64,000 bases of DNA from Puniceicoccaceae bacterium Marseille-Q1082 (GCA_904424815.1 CAJGBI010000001.1:1-64000); one strand, 5' to 3'; positions 11,468 through 19,612 are shown, counted from the stretch's first letter. Translations and numbers: made by a program. The notes: a model not told the origin generated them from the sequence alone.

Positions 11468-11634
11468 GAAGTAATTTTGTGGCGGAAATATGCGCCTTCT
11501 GCGGCGTTTGTTTGGCGCAAGCCGGCCGCGCGCCCGCGGGACGGAATGCCTTTGCTTGGGGAACCCGGGCTGCGGCGAACGCGGCGCTGCATGGGAAGCT
11601 TCGCCGCGAATGCGCCGCGGCAACCCAGCGGGCG

Positions 11635-11638
11635 GTTC
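11635..11638. repeat. Target duplication, left copy
   Basis: GTTC lies directly before the left terminal TG of the prophage and again directly after the right terminal CA (44760-44763). The match extends to GTTCTG because the phage end starts with TG, so the true duplication could be 4 to 6 bases; Mu makes 5. Confidence 0.65.
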
Positions 11639-11806
11639 TGATTTATCTCAAAAGGTTTGAGGAGTCGCCGAAAGCCGCCAGAATCCGCCGAAAGTCGCCA
11701 AAACAGTGAGGTTGTGGACGGTTGAGGCTGTTGGGATTGGTTTGAGGAAAAAAACGCCGTTCGGGCCGATAATCTGCCAAAAAATCGAACGTTTGAGGAA
11801 AAAACG
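11639..11806. repeat. Left prophage end with transposase-binding boxes
   Basis: From the terminal TG at 11639 there is GGTTTGAGG at bases 16-24 of the phage (11654-11662), again at 11739-11747 before an A-run, and CGTTTGAGG at 11790-11798 preceded by TCGAA and followed by an A-run. A weaker GGTTGAGG lies at 11720-11727. The same boxes occur inverted at the right end, with the outer one at the same distance from the terminus. This is the arrangement expected for MuA binding sites. Confidence 0.75.
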
Positions 11807-11929
11807 GCTCTTTGCGGGTAAACGAGAAACGGCCGCGTTAGAAGGCGACTTGTTTGTGATCACGCGCCGAACCGGAAATAAAAAGCCCCTGCAACGGACT
11901 TGCAAGGGCATTGAAACGGGGTTGCCGGT

Positions 11930-12295
11930 TCATTTTTTTCGCGCGGCGTGGAGGCCGTCGTCGGATGGGTTGAAAGGGTAGTCCGGATGGGTGGCGAACT
12001 CTATCATGGCGAGATTGGCGATGTCTACGAGATGTTCGCGGTTTCTGTCCCCTCTATATAATAAGAGGCGGTTTTCGATGGAGCCGATATTATCGTACTT
12101 TGCGCGGCCTATCTGGGATTGGAGACTGCCGTAGCGAAAGTAGCCCATGATTAGGCGATTCCTGCGGTATTCCTCGAAGCGCGGGCATGACTGGACGCGG
12201 GCGATTTCGTCGAGGCTCGGCGCGGGTTTTGCGGGTTCAAAAACGCCCGCCTGTTGAAGCAGGCGGGCACGTAAGTAATCGTGAACGGTTTTCAT
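11930..12295 (-). CDS. Conserved small phage early protein
   Basis: A 121-residue protein with the core EYRRNRLIMGYFRYGSL and a later segment REHLVDIANLAMIEFATH. This pattern (a short acidic/aromatic helix followed by LVD.ANL...EF) occurs in many phage early proteins of unknown function; I do not recognise a named family with certainty. It is the last gene of the leftward early operon and its start codon overlaps the stop of the preceding gene. Confidence 0.7.
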   Translation of the reverse strand: MKTVHDYLRARLLQQAGVFEPAKPAPSLDEIARVQSCPRFEEYRRNRLIMGYFRYGSLQSQIGRAKYDNIGSIENRLLLYRGDRNREHLVDIANLAMIEFATHPDYPFNPSDDGLHAARKK

Positions 12296-12879
12296 CAGAA
12301 CGGGCAGTTATTGGAGGTTTCGGGTTCGGACTCGGAGTTTTCCCAAAGGGAGGCTCCGCGCCTCTGGGCGGCTTTAACTCGGTTTTTGATTGTAATGAAG
12401 AGCTGCCAGAGACGGTATGAGTCAAGCATGCGCCAGTCGGATATGCCGCCGAAACGGTCGCGCGCGATCGCGGAGATGTAATACTCCGGAGCGCCGTACT
12501 CCGTAATGCCCTCCACGTCGAGTCCGGCGTGTTCGATCCACCATGTATAGATGCGCCGCAAACCCTCCTCGCGGGCGAGGTCTGCCATCTCTTTTGACCA
12601 TACAAGGATTCCATCGTTGGAAAGAAGTTCGAGCGCGTAAAACATGACACTCCACTGTTCGTTTGTAAGGCAGCTCGGCTTAGTATATATACCAAATAAG
12701 TCCTCGTTTATCGAGTGCCGCAACGCCTTTTTTTCAGGCTCGGGTTTCGTTTCCCAGCCCCATTTTTTGAATATTTTGTCCCACAATAAGGTGTACTTTC
12801 CAAGTTGTGGCGTGCGCTTGCTTTTGGGGACAAAGCGCCGCCGCAATGGCTTATTAGCTGCCTTGTACAGGATTTCCAT
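12295..12879 (-). CDS. GemA-like (Mu gp16-type) early protein
   Basis: A 194-residue protein. The segments LTNEQWSVMFYALELLSNDG and FGGISDWRMLDSYRLWQLFI, with RRIYTWWIEHAG between, resemble the helical repeats of GemA/gp16 family regulators that lie at the end of the early operon in Mu-like phages. The similarity is partial, so the name is tentative. The basic N-terminus (NKPLRRRFVPKSKRTP) could bind nucleic acid. It overlaps its neighbours on both sides. Confidence 0.6.
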   Translation of the reverse strand: MEILYKAANKPLRRRFVPKSKRTPQLGKYTLLWDKIFKKWGWETKPEPEKKALRHSINEDLFGIYTKPSCLTNEQWSVMFYALELLSNDGILVWSKEMADLAREEGLRRIYTWWIEHAGLDVEGITEYGAPEYYISAIARDRFGGISDWRMLDSYRLWQLFITIKNRVKAAQRRGASLWENSESEPETSNNCPF

Positions 12880-13159
12880 TTGTTTCCGCCTTCTCTTTTA
12901 TTATGCTCTTACGAATTTCCTCGTGTTCTATATCCTCGAGTTTCCTAAATTCGTCATTGCTGATTAACTTGATCCCTTCGTTTTTGAAAGATAGACTTAC
13001 CCGTGATATTAAAGTAGTTGCAAATTCTTCTTTTCCGAATGTGCCTATCATCAGCGATTTTTTTGCCGTAGATAAAAAAGATATAGCGTCTTTTTCTGAT
13101 TCGAACCCGTATTCAATCCAGCCGATTCTTACGACGGCCAGAGTTTTTAATTTTTTCAT
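12854..13159 (-). CDS. Hypothetical early phage protein
   Basis: A 101-residue protein starting MKKLKTLAVVRIGWIEYGFESEKDAISFLSTA in outline, rich in Lys/Glu and clearly more AT-rich than its neighbours. No family was recognised. It overlaps the gam stop by 4 bases and the next gene by 26 bases, which is typical of an early phage operon. Confidence 0.65.
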   Translation of the reverse strand: MKKLKTLAVVRIGWIEYGFESEKDAISFLSTAKKSLMIGTFGKEEFATTLISRVSLSFKNEGIKLISNDEFRKLEDIEHEEIRKSIIKEKAETNGNPVQGS

Positions 13160-13668
13160 TCTCCAACCTCTTTGTCCGTTTTAGGCTCAACGTAAAAGCG
13201 CTCGACAACTTCCATTTCAAAGAGTTCTTCAATTTGCGAGTCGCGCTTTTTTAGCGCTTTTTTGATGCCGGTTTTATCGAGGCTGTAAGAGACTTTGGCG
13301 CAATCTGTGCGCTTGCGTTCGACAAGCTCGCAGGCTACAACATTGTCGGGTTTGCCGCTCACGTTCGATAGCGTCTTGTTGCCGGTTTTGAAACCGTAGG
13401 TCGCAAGCGAGCAGCTCGCCGACTTGCCCTTCCCGAAAAGCCGCTCGCGGTTCGCCGAAGCGTACGGAAGCGCGCGGTTTTGAAGTTCCTCTATCTGTCC
13501 GTCAAGGGCGGAGATTTCCGGATTGTACTTGTCCAATACGCGCTGGCTTTCAAGGTCGCGTATTGCCTTGAGCTTTTCGCGGCGAAGCTGGAGGCGCGCA
13601 ATCTGGTCGATGTCGGCCTCAAATGCGTCGCGCGTTTCGTAGGTTTTTATTTCGGCGTTCGTTCTCAT
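13156..13668 (-). CDS. gam: Host-nuclease inhibitor Gam-like protein
   Basis: A 170-residue protein of the Mu Gam family, which binds DNA ends and blocks exonuclease attack on phage DNA. Visible features are an N-terminal long helix (ARLQLRREKLKAIRD, then EISALDGQIEELQN) and the later KVSYSLDKTGIKKALKKRDS, matching the dimeric coiled-coil layout. Its place two genes downstream of the transposition ATPase is usual for Mu-like phages. Confidence 0.8.
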   Translation of the reverse strand: MRTNAEIKTYETRDAFEADIDQIARLQLRREKLKAIRDLESQRVLDKYNPEISALDGQIEELQNRALPYASANRERLFGKGKSASCSLATYGFKTGNKTLSNVSGKPDNVVACELVERKRTDCAKVSYSLDKTGIKKALKKRDSQIEELFEMEVVERFYVEPKTDKEVGE

Positions 13669-13672
13669 TGCT

Positions 13673-13891
13673 TTATTTCTCCACTTTGATGAAATTGTAC
13701 TCTTCCGCCACCTTGCGCGCGTGCTCGTAGCTGTCGTATCTGGCCCATATTTGCACGCCGCTTTGGAACTTCCAGACGCCAGGGCTTTCCTCGAAGATTC
13801 GGACGCTCTCGACGGGCTTTGCGCGGGCGGGAAACGCGGGTCGGGCTTTCCCGAAAACCGCGCCGATTATTTTCGCAAAAAGTTTCTTCAT
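13673..13891 (-). CDS. Small early phage protein
   Basis: A 72-residue basic protein (MKKLFAKIIGAVFGKARP...) with a C-terminal segment WARYDSYEHARKVAEEYNFI that looks like a small alpha/beta fold. No family was recognised. It sits between the ATPase stop (13898) and gam with gaps of only a few bases. Confidence 0.65.
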   Translation of the reverse strand: MKKLFAKIIGAVFGKARPAFPARAKPVESVRIFEESPGVWKFQSGVQIWARYDSYEHARKVAEEYNFIKVEK

Positions 13892-13897
13892 GGCGGT

Positions 13898-15016
13898 TTA
13901 ATCCCAGTCCGACTTCGAGACCCTTTGCGCCTGAATGTACAAGTGGGCGGCGACAAAGCTCTCCCACGACACTACTCCCCTGCCGAGCTTGCGGGCGTAA
14001 CGTATGCGCTCCGTGATGCTTTTAAGGCCGTCCTCGCGCGCGAGGACGCGGAGAATCTCATAGGGCTGTTCCGTCGCGCGCTTGACTTGAACCGCCGCGC
14101 CCTTTTCGGGAAAATCGAGGCCGCTCGATTTGAGAATGGCGGCTACGTCCGCGCGAGTCGGATACGGCGGAAGTTTAATCTTATGCACTCCCCTGCGGTA
14201 GAGCTGCTCAAGCACTCCGTTGCGCTCCTGCATTACGGACGTTTCAAAGAGTTCCGTGCCGCACAAGACCATTCCGCATCCCGTCTCGTCGTAGATTTCG
14301 CGCAGGATTTCAAGGGCCTGAAAATACGTGTACGATTTGCTCGTCAGGTTGAGCTCGTGGAGCTCGTCGAGTATCAGCAGCATGTTTCCTTTTACCGCCC
14401 TCTTGACGCGGGCGATGAGCGCGTCGCGCTTGTCGTTGGGCGATATGCCCACGGCGTTTGAAAGCGTCTCCAGAAAGCCGTTTATGCCGCGCGCCGGACG
14501 GATTCTGACGTATGGCGAACGCCCGTGGTTGTGCGTGCGCGAATATTGGGTGAGCGCAAACGTCTTTCCGATGTGGCTCGGCCCCCAGAGGAACACGGGC
14601 GTTCCGCTTTCGCGCGCGAGGTCGCACGCCGTGAATATGCGGCGCGCCGTGGGAGTTTCGACAAATTCGGTCGTTCCGAGCACGAGCCTTTTGCGCTCGG
14701 TTTCAAGGAAGTCGCGCATGCCCTTCGCCATGTTTGCAGGAATGCCGTATTTTTCGCCCGTTGCTGGGTTTGCATAGGTTCCGCGGTATATGCGCATCAC
14801 CGTGGTGTGGTCGTACTTTATCTTTTGGCAGAAGTCCCGAAAGGCGATGCCCTCCTTTACGCAGAATAGAAAGCAGTCCGCGAGCAACTGCCGCTCGCTC
14901 TCGGCGTATTCGGCGGTGTCGCGCCGGATTTGGTCGAGAGAGTAGTTCCATGTTGCGCGGGGCGTGAGGCTCTTTGCCTTGTGCTCCGCAAGCTGTGTCG
15001 ATTGGTTTTCTTCCAT
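13898..15016 (-). CDS. Transposition ATPase, MuB-like (AAA+)
   Basis: A 372-residue AAA+ protein that would select target DNA and activate the transposase. An N-terminal helix-turn-helix (AFRDFCQKIKYDHTTVMRIY, about 59-78) is followed by the Walker A loop GPSHIGKT (145-152) and Walker B LLILDELHEL (Asp217-Glu218), the same order as in MuB. It lies 18 bases downstream of the transposase gene. Confidence 0.88.
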   Translation of the reverse strand: MEENQSTQLAEHKAKSLTPRATWNYSLDQIRRDTAEYAESERQLLADCFLFCVKEGIAFRDFCQKIKYDHTTVMRIYRGTYANPATGEKYGIPANMAKGMRDFLETERKRLVLGTTEFVETPTARRIFTACDLARESGTPVFLWGPSHIGKTFALTQYSRTHNHGRSPYVRIRPARGINGFLETLSNAVGISPNDKRDALIARVKRAVKGNMLLILDELHELNLTSKSYTYFQALEILREIYDETGCGMVLCGTELFETSVMQERNGVLEQLYRRGVHKIKLPPYPTRADVAAILKSSGLDFPEKGAAVQVKRATEQPYEILRVLAREDGLKSITERIRYARKLGRGVVSWESFVAAHLYIQAQRVSKSDWD

Positions 15017-15034
15017 TGTATTTCCTTTGCTGTG

Positions 15035-17140
15035 CTAAATTAGCTCCGACGGGTCGGAGAAGTCCTCGAGGCCGCAGTCGTGGGATTCGGGGACGCTCGG
15101 CGCGCCGACGAGCGCGGCCGAATCTTCAAAATCCATCAACGCGCGGTTTTGCGCCGCATTCCGCTTTTTATTTTCGGAATTCGAGCGGCGGATTTCCCTT
15201 GCGACTTTTTCCGCCTCGCGCAGGACGCCGCGGTTGTGTTCGCGCATCGCGGCGAGTTCGCCGGCCTTTGTGGGCATGAGCGGGGCGAGAACCGCGCGGG
15301 CTTCGTTGTTGCGCTTTGCGGCGGCCTCCGCCGCGCGTTTTACGGCTTCGCTATCGAGCATGTTCACGCGCCTAACGCGCTCGCAGCCGCAGATGTAGCG
15401 GTTCTCGTAGGTGAGGTGGACAACCGAAAGGTCGTCGTCAAAATAGCAGAGCATTTTCTTGCCCGTGAACTCTTCGATAATGTCGTCCGGCGGCGACTTG
15501 AAGACGAGGTTTTCCTGTATGCGCTCGCACTTGTGGATTTTAAGAGACTTCGCCGCAAACGTGCATCCGCCGTTTGTGATGGCGAACTTCCAGACCTGTT
15601 TTAGCGCGAACAGATGGCAGTATTGGCGCGGGTCGGGCCGCCAGAAGTCGATCCCCGCAGCGAGGCGGTTCATTCTTTCAAGCGGGCTTTCGAGGCGTTC
15701 CCAAATCTCGATTTGCGGAAGTTCCTCCTTGCCTACCTGGGCGAGCTCCGCCTCAGTGTGGACGCGGTCGAACTTGTCCCGCCTCCATTCCCTGACGGTT
15801 TCAAAGCCCTGCAGATTGTGGTCGGTGCGCTTGCGCAGCGCGTCCAGGGCTTCGATTATCAGCCCGCATATGTCGTCGAAGCGCGGGTACGGCAGGAGAA
15901 GCTTGTCGACGATTTCCTCGCGCGAGCCCGCCTTGCGCAGCAGTTCCTTCGCGTATGAAAGGGCGTATTTTGTCTGCGCCGGCATGTTGTCGTAGCGGTT
16001 GCCGCTGTTGCCGTCGGAAAGGGCCAACTGCTCCTGAAACGGCCTGAAAAACACCTCAATCCACGACTTGCACCACGGCTTGCCGCCGCCCTCCTTGAAG
16101 CCGCCCTTTAAAAACGAGTCGTGCAGAGTGCCGCAACGCTTTATGATTATGCGGTCTCGGAAGGTCTGTTTGAGCGCGAGTTCGTCGGCTTCCGAAAGCG
16201 TCGCCGCGGCGTTTTCGATTTGGAAGGTCACGGGGTACGGCGGAAGCCCGCGCTGGGCGATTATGTTGAGAATAAGCTGTTTTACGTCCTCGCTTGCGAT
16301 GCCGATTACGGAATCGTCTTCTTTGCGCTTGGCGCGGGGCTTTACGATGTGCGCTATGTCGCAGCCCGTGGCGACGTCGAAGGCGAAGACCGCCAGCGGA
16401 TAGCCGAACTGGCGTTTGAGCCCCTTTTCGGCGATGGTGCAGATTTTGTCGATGCGCACGTCGTCAAAGGCTATCCATTCCATGAAACGCAGTTGCGACT
16501 TGTCGCGCAGAACCATTGCGGGCGCGGACGAATGCGCCGCGAAAACTCCCTGCCGCGCGCCGTCAAGCAGGTATTTGTTGCGGGGCTTTATGCGTTGCAG
16601 GTTGCCCAAACTCCAGCCGTCGGGCAGTTCCCTGTCTCCGCCCATAAGCCCTGGAACCGGACGCCCCGTATTCCGCGCCCATTCGTATTTTGTTCCGTAC
16701 CCAGGAATCGCTTCGCCCTTGCGGAACATGTTTATTAGCTGGCGGCGGGCGGCGCGGCACGGGGTCTTGCGCGACCCGCGCAAAAGCAGCTCCCTGAACC
16801 ATTCGACGAACGCGGGCGGAAGCCCCTCCTTATTGCCGCGCCAGTTGGGGCGCAGCACCCGCCAGTCCCCGCTTTTGGAAAATTCGGAATAGAGCGCATA
16901 GAGGCGTTTGTAGCTCCAGCCCCGCGCGCCCTCCGCCTCCTTGCGGCAGGCTATTTTCATGCACGCCTTGTTCGGGCTTTCGGAAAGTATGATTTCGCGC
17001 ATCGCTTCCAGCCTGTCCAAAACGAGGTTGCGGATTTCGAGTTTCAATGAAAGCAGCTCCTCGCGGGCGGCTTCGCCGCATTGAACGAAGTCGCAACTGC
17101 GCACGAGTTCCGCTTTGGTGGGCTGAATGCCGCGTTCCAT
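15035..17140 (-). CDS. MuA-like DDE transposase
   Basis: A 701-residue transposase of the Mu A family with a central integrase-like catalytic core. The first acid is in EWIAFDDVRIDK (Asp226/227) and the final Glu in KSWIEVFFRPFQEQL (Glu362). At the position of the second Asp, usually in a hydrophobic-DN motif, the sequence reads FQIENAAAT, i.e. Glu309 before Asn. The N-terminal ~180 residues carry DNA-binding helices, and after the core comes a Mu-type C-terminal domain. It is expressed with the ATPase downstream. The enzyme would act on the boxes at both prophage ends. Confidence 0.9.
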   Translation of the reverse strand: MERGIQPTKAELVRSCDFVQCGEAAREELLSLKLEIRNLVLDRLEAMREIILSESPNKACMKIACRKEAEGARGWSYKRLYALYSEFSKSGDWRVLRPNWRGNKEGLPPAFVEWFRELLLRGSRKTPCRAARRQLINMFRKGEAIPGYGTKYEWARNTGRPVPGLMGGDRELPDGWSLGNLQRIKPRNKYLLDGARQGVFAAHSSAPAMVLRDKSQLRFMEWIAFDDVRIDKICTIAEKGLKRQFGYPLAVFAFDVATGCDIAHIVKPRAKRKEDDSVIGIASEDVKQLILNIIAQRGLPPYPVTFQIENAAATLSEADELALKQTFRDRIIIKRCGTLHDSFLKGGFKEGGGKPWCKSWIEVFFRPFQEQLALSDGNSGNRYDNMPAQTKYALSYAKELLRKAGSREEIVDKLLLPYPRFDDICGLIIEALDALRKRTDHNLQGFETVREWRRDKFDRVHTEAELAQVGKEELPQIEIWERLESPLERMNRLAAGIDFWRPDPRQYCHLFALKQVWKFAITNGGCTFAAKSLKIHKCERIQENLVFKSPPDDIIEEFTGKKMLCYFDDDLSVVHLTYENRYICGCERVRRVNMLDSEAVKRAAEAAAKRNNEARAVLAPLMPTKAGELAAMREHNRGVLREAEKVAREIRRSNSENKKRNAAQNRALMDFEDSAALVGAPSVPESHDCGLEDFSDPSELI

Positions 17141-17144
17141 CCCC

Positions 17145-17540
17145 CTATTCCCCGCAGTGCTTGATTAGGTTCTTTATTTCGTCGAGCCTGTCCTCAAGCG
17201 ACCTTTCGATGAGCACGAGCTTTTCGAGCGGCAAACGGACGATATCCTTGTGCTTCGTCAGCTTGTCGAATTCGGCAAGATTGTTCGTCCAGTCCTCCCA
17301 CAATAGCATCTGCGCGGACTGCCCGCCGGCGTTTCCGCTTTGCAGAGCGCGAAGATTATTTTTGGGCTGGGGCTTTGACTGCTCCGTCTGTTCGTCCGAG
17401 TAGGCGCGCTCCGCGCCCTCTCGCAGGAGCTGGCGCAACTGCGTCAATGTCATTCCGCGGACGGTGGAGTCTAAGAGCTCCGTTGTCTTCTCGTGCTCTG
17501 CAAGAAATTCATTGATGTTAAAGTCGCTTCGCGCGATTGC
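17145..17540 (-). pseudogene. C-terminal piece of frameshifted early gene
   Basis: From about 17,540 down to the stop at 17145 this frame encodes a natural-looking helical segment (NINEFLAEHEKTTELLDSTV, MTLTQLRQLLREGAERAY, LEKLVLIERSLEDRLDEIKN). The frame directly follows the protein of 17471-17905 if one base is re-read (a -1 shift) near 17,500-17,540. No canonical slippery heptamer is visible in the overlap. It may be a disrupted gene, a sequencing error or a separate small gene starting inside. Confidence 0.45.
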
Positions 17541-17905
17541 ATATCTGCCACAAATATCATCAATTCCTTCAGAGAGTGCACAGGAAGCTTGTTCGGTATC
17601 GAAAGCTTTCCTATGAACACTTTTGCAAGCCCTATGTAGTCTTTGGCGGTTCGTTCCGCCATCGGGCGCACATTTCCGCCGTCGGACAATGCTTCCGACA
17701 GCCATTTTCCGAATTTGCCGTGGCCGACTATGGACTTTGCGGCAAGAGCGCACAGACCGAACTTCAGGGCGTTTACCGCGAAGGCCGAACGGTTCTCTTC
17801 CACAAGGTCAAACGCTTTGCGGACTATGCCCGCATCGGGCTTGAACTGCTTCTGCAAGGCCGTTTCAAGCGGGGTTATTTCAGTGTTTTTTTGAGATTTT
17901 TTCAT
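17471..17905 (-). CDS. Early phage protein, DUF3102-like (probably frameshifted)
   Basis: A 144-residue protein. The segment KSIVGHGKFGKWLSEALSDG followed by ERTAKDYIGLAKVF resembles the core of phage proteins of the DUF3102 kind (GHG-aromatic-W...ERTA..Y), whose role is unknown. The last residues (STRRQRSS) look out of frame, and the expected continuation is found in the -1 frame at 17145-17540. It lies 4 bases after the upstream HTH gene. Confidence 0.6.
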   Translation of the reverse strand: MKKSQKNTEITPLETALQKQFKPDAGIVRKAFDLVEENRSAFAVNALKFGLCALAAKSIVGHGKFGKWLSEALSDGGNVRPMAERTAKDYIGLAKVFIGKLSIPNKLPVHSLKELMIFVADMQSREATLTSMNFLQSTRRQRSS

Positions 17906-17909
17906 GGGA

Positions 17910-18242
17910 TTATTTGCGTTTCAAAGATGCTTTGAGTTCTTCTATAAGCTCCAAACGGGTTGATACGGGAATTTGGCGGATAAACTCCGCGCGGCGCGGC
18001 CCCGTGAGGCGGAATACGACGAAATTGCGGTATTCCTCTATCGGGACGCGCAGCATGCGGCGCGTCTTTCCGTTTGCCCGCGATCCCGTATCAATCGCCA
18101 CGAGTTCCCCCGTATCTATCAGGTTGAGGTAGTGCTGCACCGTCCCGCCCAACTTCTGGGCAACCTCCCACAAATAGAGAACCGTCCGCCCCGGAAAATC
18201 GAGGCTGTGTAAGAAGTTCGTCTGTTGCGGGTTTTCGGGCAT
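17910..18242 (-). CDS. Excisionase/MerR-like HTH protein
   Basis: A 110-residue DNA-binding candidate. The middle (LYLWEVAQKLGGTVQHYLNL, then a wing with RMLRVPIEEYRNFV) has the winged-helix form of excisionase/MerR-type regulators: a short HTH, a loop with a Gly, and a basic strand followed by a protein-contact tail. It begins the transposase operon and probably regulates early transcription. Confidence 0.65.
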   Translation of the reverse strand: MPENPQQTNFLHSLDFPGRTVLYLWEVAQKLGGTVQHYLNLIDTGELVAIDTGSRANGKTRRMLRVPIEEYRNFVVFRLTGPRRAEFIRQIPVSTRLELIEELKASLKRK

Positions 18243-18351
18243 TGGCTGTTTATTAAATTCTACTTGGTGCGGCGGGTATGCCGCGCTCGCTTCTTGGTAA
18301 ATTTGCCGTTTTAAGGTTGATATAAGTAATTATTTTAGTTCTAATTAACTT

Positions 18352-18765
18352 ATGAACGACGGATTTATATCGATTGAAGATTTTGTCTCAAATACCCTTG
18401 CGGGCATCGTTAAAGGAGCTGTAAAAGCCAATGAAGAAATTTCCAGCCTTGGCGGTAGGATAAACCCATCCGTCAATGTGGACAGAGGCACTCCCATCAC
18501 TGTTGAGCGCGGCGATTTGGTTTGCAGGGCAGAATTTGACATTGCCCTTTCCGTCAGCGGCAAGAAAGGCGGCAATGTTAAAGTCGGCGTATTCAGCGGC
18601 TTCCTGGGCGGAGGCGGAGGCGCAGAAGCTGAAAACAGAACATCTGCCGTTTCGCGCGTTAAGTTCGCTGTTCCTTACAGCCTCCCGCAGACGGTCAAGA
18701 TTAAAAGCGGTGGCTGTCAGGCGGTTCCCCTTAATCGTAGTAATAGAGACTTTTCCGGATGTTGA
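18352..18765 (+). CDS. Small accessory protein, trypco2-like
   Basis: A 137-residue protein. An N-terminal helix (SIEDFVSNTLAGIVKGAVKA) is followed by INPSVNV, a strand with EFDIALSVS, a glycine-rich GVFSGFLGGGGGA and the closing strand SAVSRVKFAVPYSLP. That series matches a family of prophage and conflict-system proteins with a C-terminal SR(I/V)(K/R)FxVP...LP motif, similar in outline to the trypco2 domain; the match is by eye only. The last ~25 residues are antisense to the start of the minus-strand gene at 18840. It is read opposite to the early operon. The leader has no clear ribosome site. Confidence 0.55.
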   Translation: MNDGFISIEDFVSNTLAGIVKGAVKANEEISSLGGRINPSVNVDRGTPITVERGDLVCRAEFDIALSVSGKKGGNVKVGVFSGFLGGGGGAEAENRTSAVSRVKFAVPYSLPQTVKIKSGGCQAVPLNRSNRDFSGC

Positions 18766-18840
18766 CAGAGGCCTGATATAAGCTATCTGCGCTACGTCGA
18801 TTATTAAATCTTGCGCCGCAACGAATCTTTTTGATGTCAT
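18388..18840 (-). CDS. Early-operon protein, antisense to 18352 gene
   Basis: A 150-residue frame with a good ribosome site (AGAAAGG, 8 bases before ATG 18840). Its first ~55 residues (LIIDVAQIAYIRPLSTSGKV ... FNLDRLREAV) look like a small beta-strand-rich regulatory domain. The remainder is exactly antisense to the convincing plus-strand gene 18352-18765 and may be unselected. Either the two convergent genes overlap, or only the N-terminal domain is real. Confidence 0.45.
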   Translation of the reverse strand: MTSKRFVAAQDLIIDVAQIAYIRPLSTSGKVSITTIKGNRLTATAFNLDRLREAVRNSELNARNGRCSVFSFCASASAQEAAEYADFNIAAFLAADGKGNVKFCPANQIAALNSDGSASVHIDGWVYPTAKAGNFFIGFYSSFNDARKGI

Positions 18841-18860
18841 AACTTTTACCTTTCTGCTGT

Positions 18861-19370
18861 TTATTTGGTTGAAATTGACGCGAGAAAATCTTTCAGAATA
18901 ACCGCAATATGTTTGAATTTGTCGAGTTTGTGTTTTGCGCCGTGGGAGCGGTCGCTTCCGTGGCGGCAGCCGTGTGCTCGGTATATTTCGGGGTCAAGAA
19001 TCTTAACGCGCAAAAGCCCTTCGTCGGACTTTCCGTTACAAACATAATCACCAGTCTCGGCGGGAAAGCCGTCGCCCTCGATTTGACAAATTCTCGCAAT
19101 TTCGATATCTTCGTTTCCGAATGCTTTTTCCCCATTGATGAAAAGCAGAACTGCCACTTTTTGCCCGTCAGTAGACAACTTCCAATTTGCCTTCACTCCC
19201 GACAGAGGGTCACCGTTTTTATCAACGAACGACACCGTGAGGAGCTCAAAAAACATAAGAAAATCGCCGTTAGAACAGAGTGTGGACATACGTTTTTCTG
19301 CGATATCCCACCGTATATTTGAAATCGAAACCTCTACGCCAAGTGGCGAAAAAATGCCCCAGATCGCCAT
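18861..19370 (-). CDS. Early-operon protein, antisense to 18909 gene
   Basis: A 169-residue frame with a very strong ribosome site (AGGAGGG 8 bases before ATG 19370) and a TAATG overlap with the stop of the upstream HTH gene, both pointing to a real translation start. The sequence itself is not recognised. Its C-terminal half (AHGCRHGSDRSHGAKHKLDK) has the look of antisense to a membrane helix encoded on the plus strand. Confidence 0.42.
   Translation of the reverse strand: MAIWGIFSPLGVEVSISNIRWDIAEKRMSTLCSNGDFLMFFELLTVSFVDKNGDPLSGVKANWKLSTDGQKVAVLLFINGEKAFGNEDIEIARICQIEGDGFPAETGDYVCNGKSDEGLLRVKILDPEIYRAHGCRHGSDRSHGAKHKLDKFKHIAVILKDFLASISTK
18909..19322 (+). CDS. Membrane-anchored accessory protein
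   Basis: A 137-residue protein with an N-terminal transmembrane helix (FCAVGAVASVAAAVCSVYFG), then a soluble domain with KAVALDLTNSRNFDIFVSEC, RQRVTVFINERHREELKKHK and the ending AVRTECGHTFFCDIPPYI. The composition is that of a natural single-pass protein. It lies wholly opposite the minus-strand frame 18861-19370, and one of the two is probably not a gene. Together with the gene at 18352 it would form a plus-strand accessory pair inside the early region. Confidence 0.52.
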   Translation: MFEFVEFVFCAVGAVASVAAAVCSVYFGVKNLNAQKPFVGLSVTNIITSLGGKAVALDLTNSRNFDIFVSECFFPIDEKQNCHFLPVSRQLPICLHSRQRVTVFINERHREELKKHKKIAVRTECGHTFFCDIPPYI

Positions 19371-19612
19371 TATTTCGCCCTCCTATTTGTATGGCGCGGG
19401 GTATGCCGACGGTTTGTAAAAAAATTTGGGTTAGCGCGAATGAAGTCGGAATAATCGGGAAGTTTTGCTATGCGACCATTCAGGCGTATGCTGGTGTGTA
19501 CACCGTTGCAAACATCGCACAAATATTGATATGTTATTCCTAATAAGGGTGCGGCTTTGCGATAACTCCAACCTTTTGTCCGGAGTTTATTTTTTGCCCA
19601 TGTGTTTTTCAT
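19370..19612 (-). CDS. Ner/Cro-like HTH protein
   Basis: An 80-residue DNA-binding protein. KNKLRTKGWSYRKAAPLLGI followed by TYQYLCDVCNGV forms a helix-turn-helix like that of Ner and phage Cro proteins. It is the first gene of the leftward early operon, divergent from the repressor at 19680, just where Ner or Cro sits in transposable phages, and would turn down the early and repressor promoters. Confidence 0.72.
   Translation of the reverse strand: MKNTWAKNKLRTKGWSYRKAAPLLGITYQYLCDVCNGVHTSIRLNGRIAKLPDYSDFIRANPNFFTNRRHTPRHTNRRAK

Noticed and set aside
11707-11730. Alternative left prophage termini (TG at 11707, 11723 or 11729)
   Set aside because: None has a flanking sequence repeated at the right end, and their distance to the GGTTTGAGG box differs from that of the right terminus. 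The TG at 11639 satisfies both.
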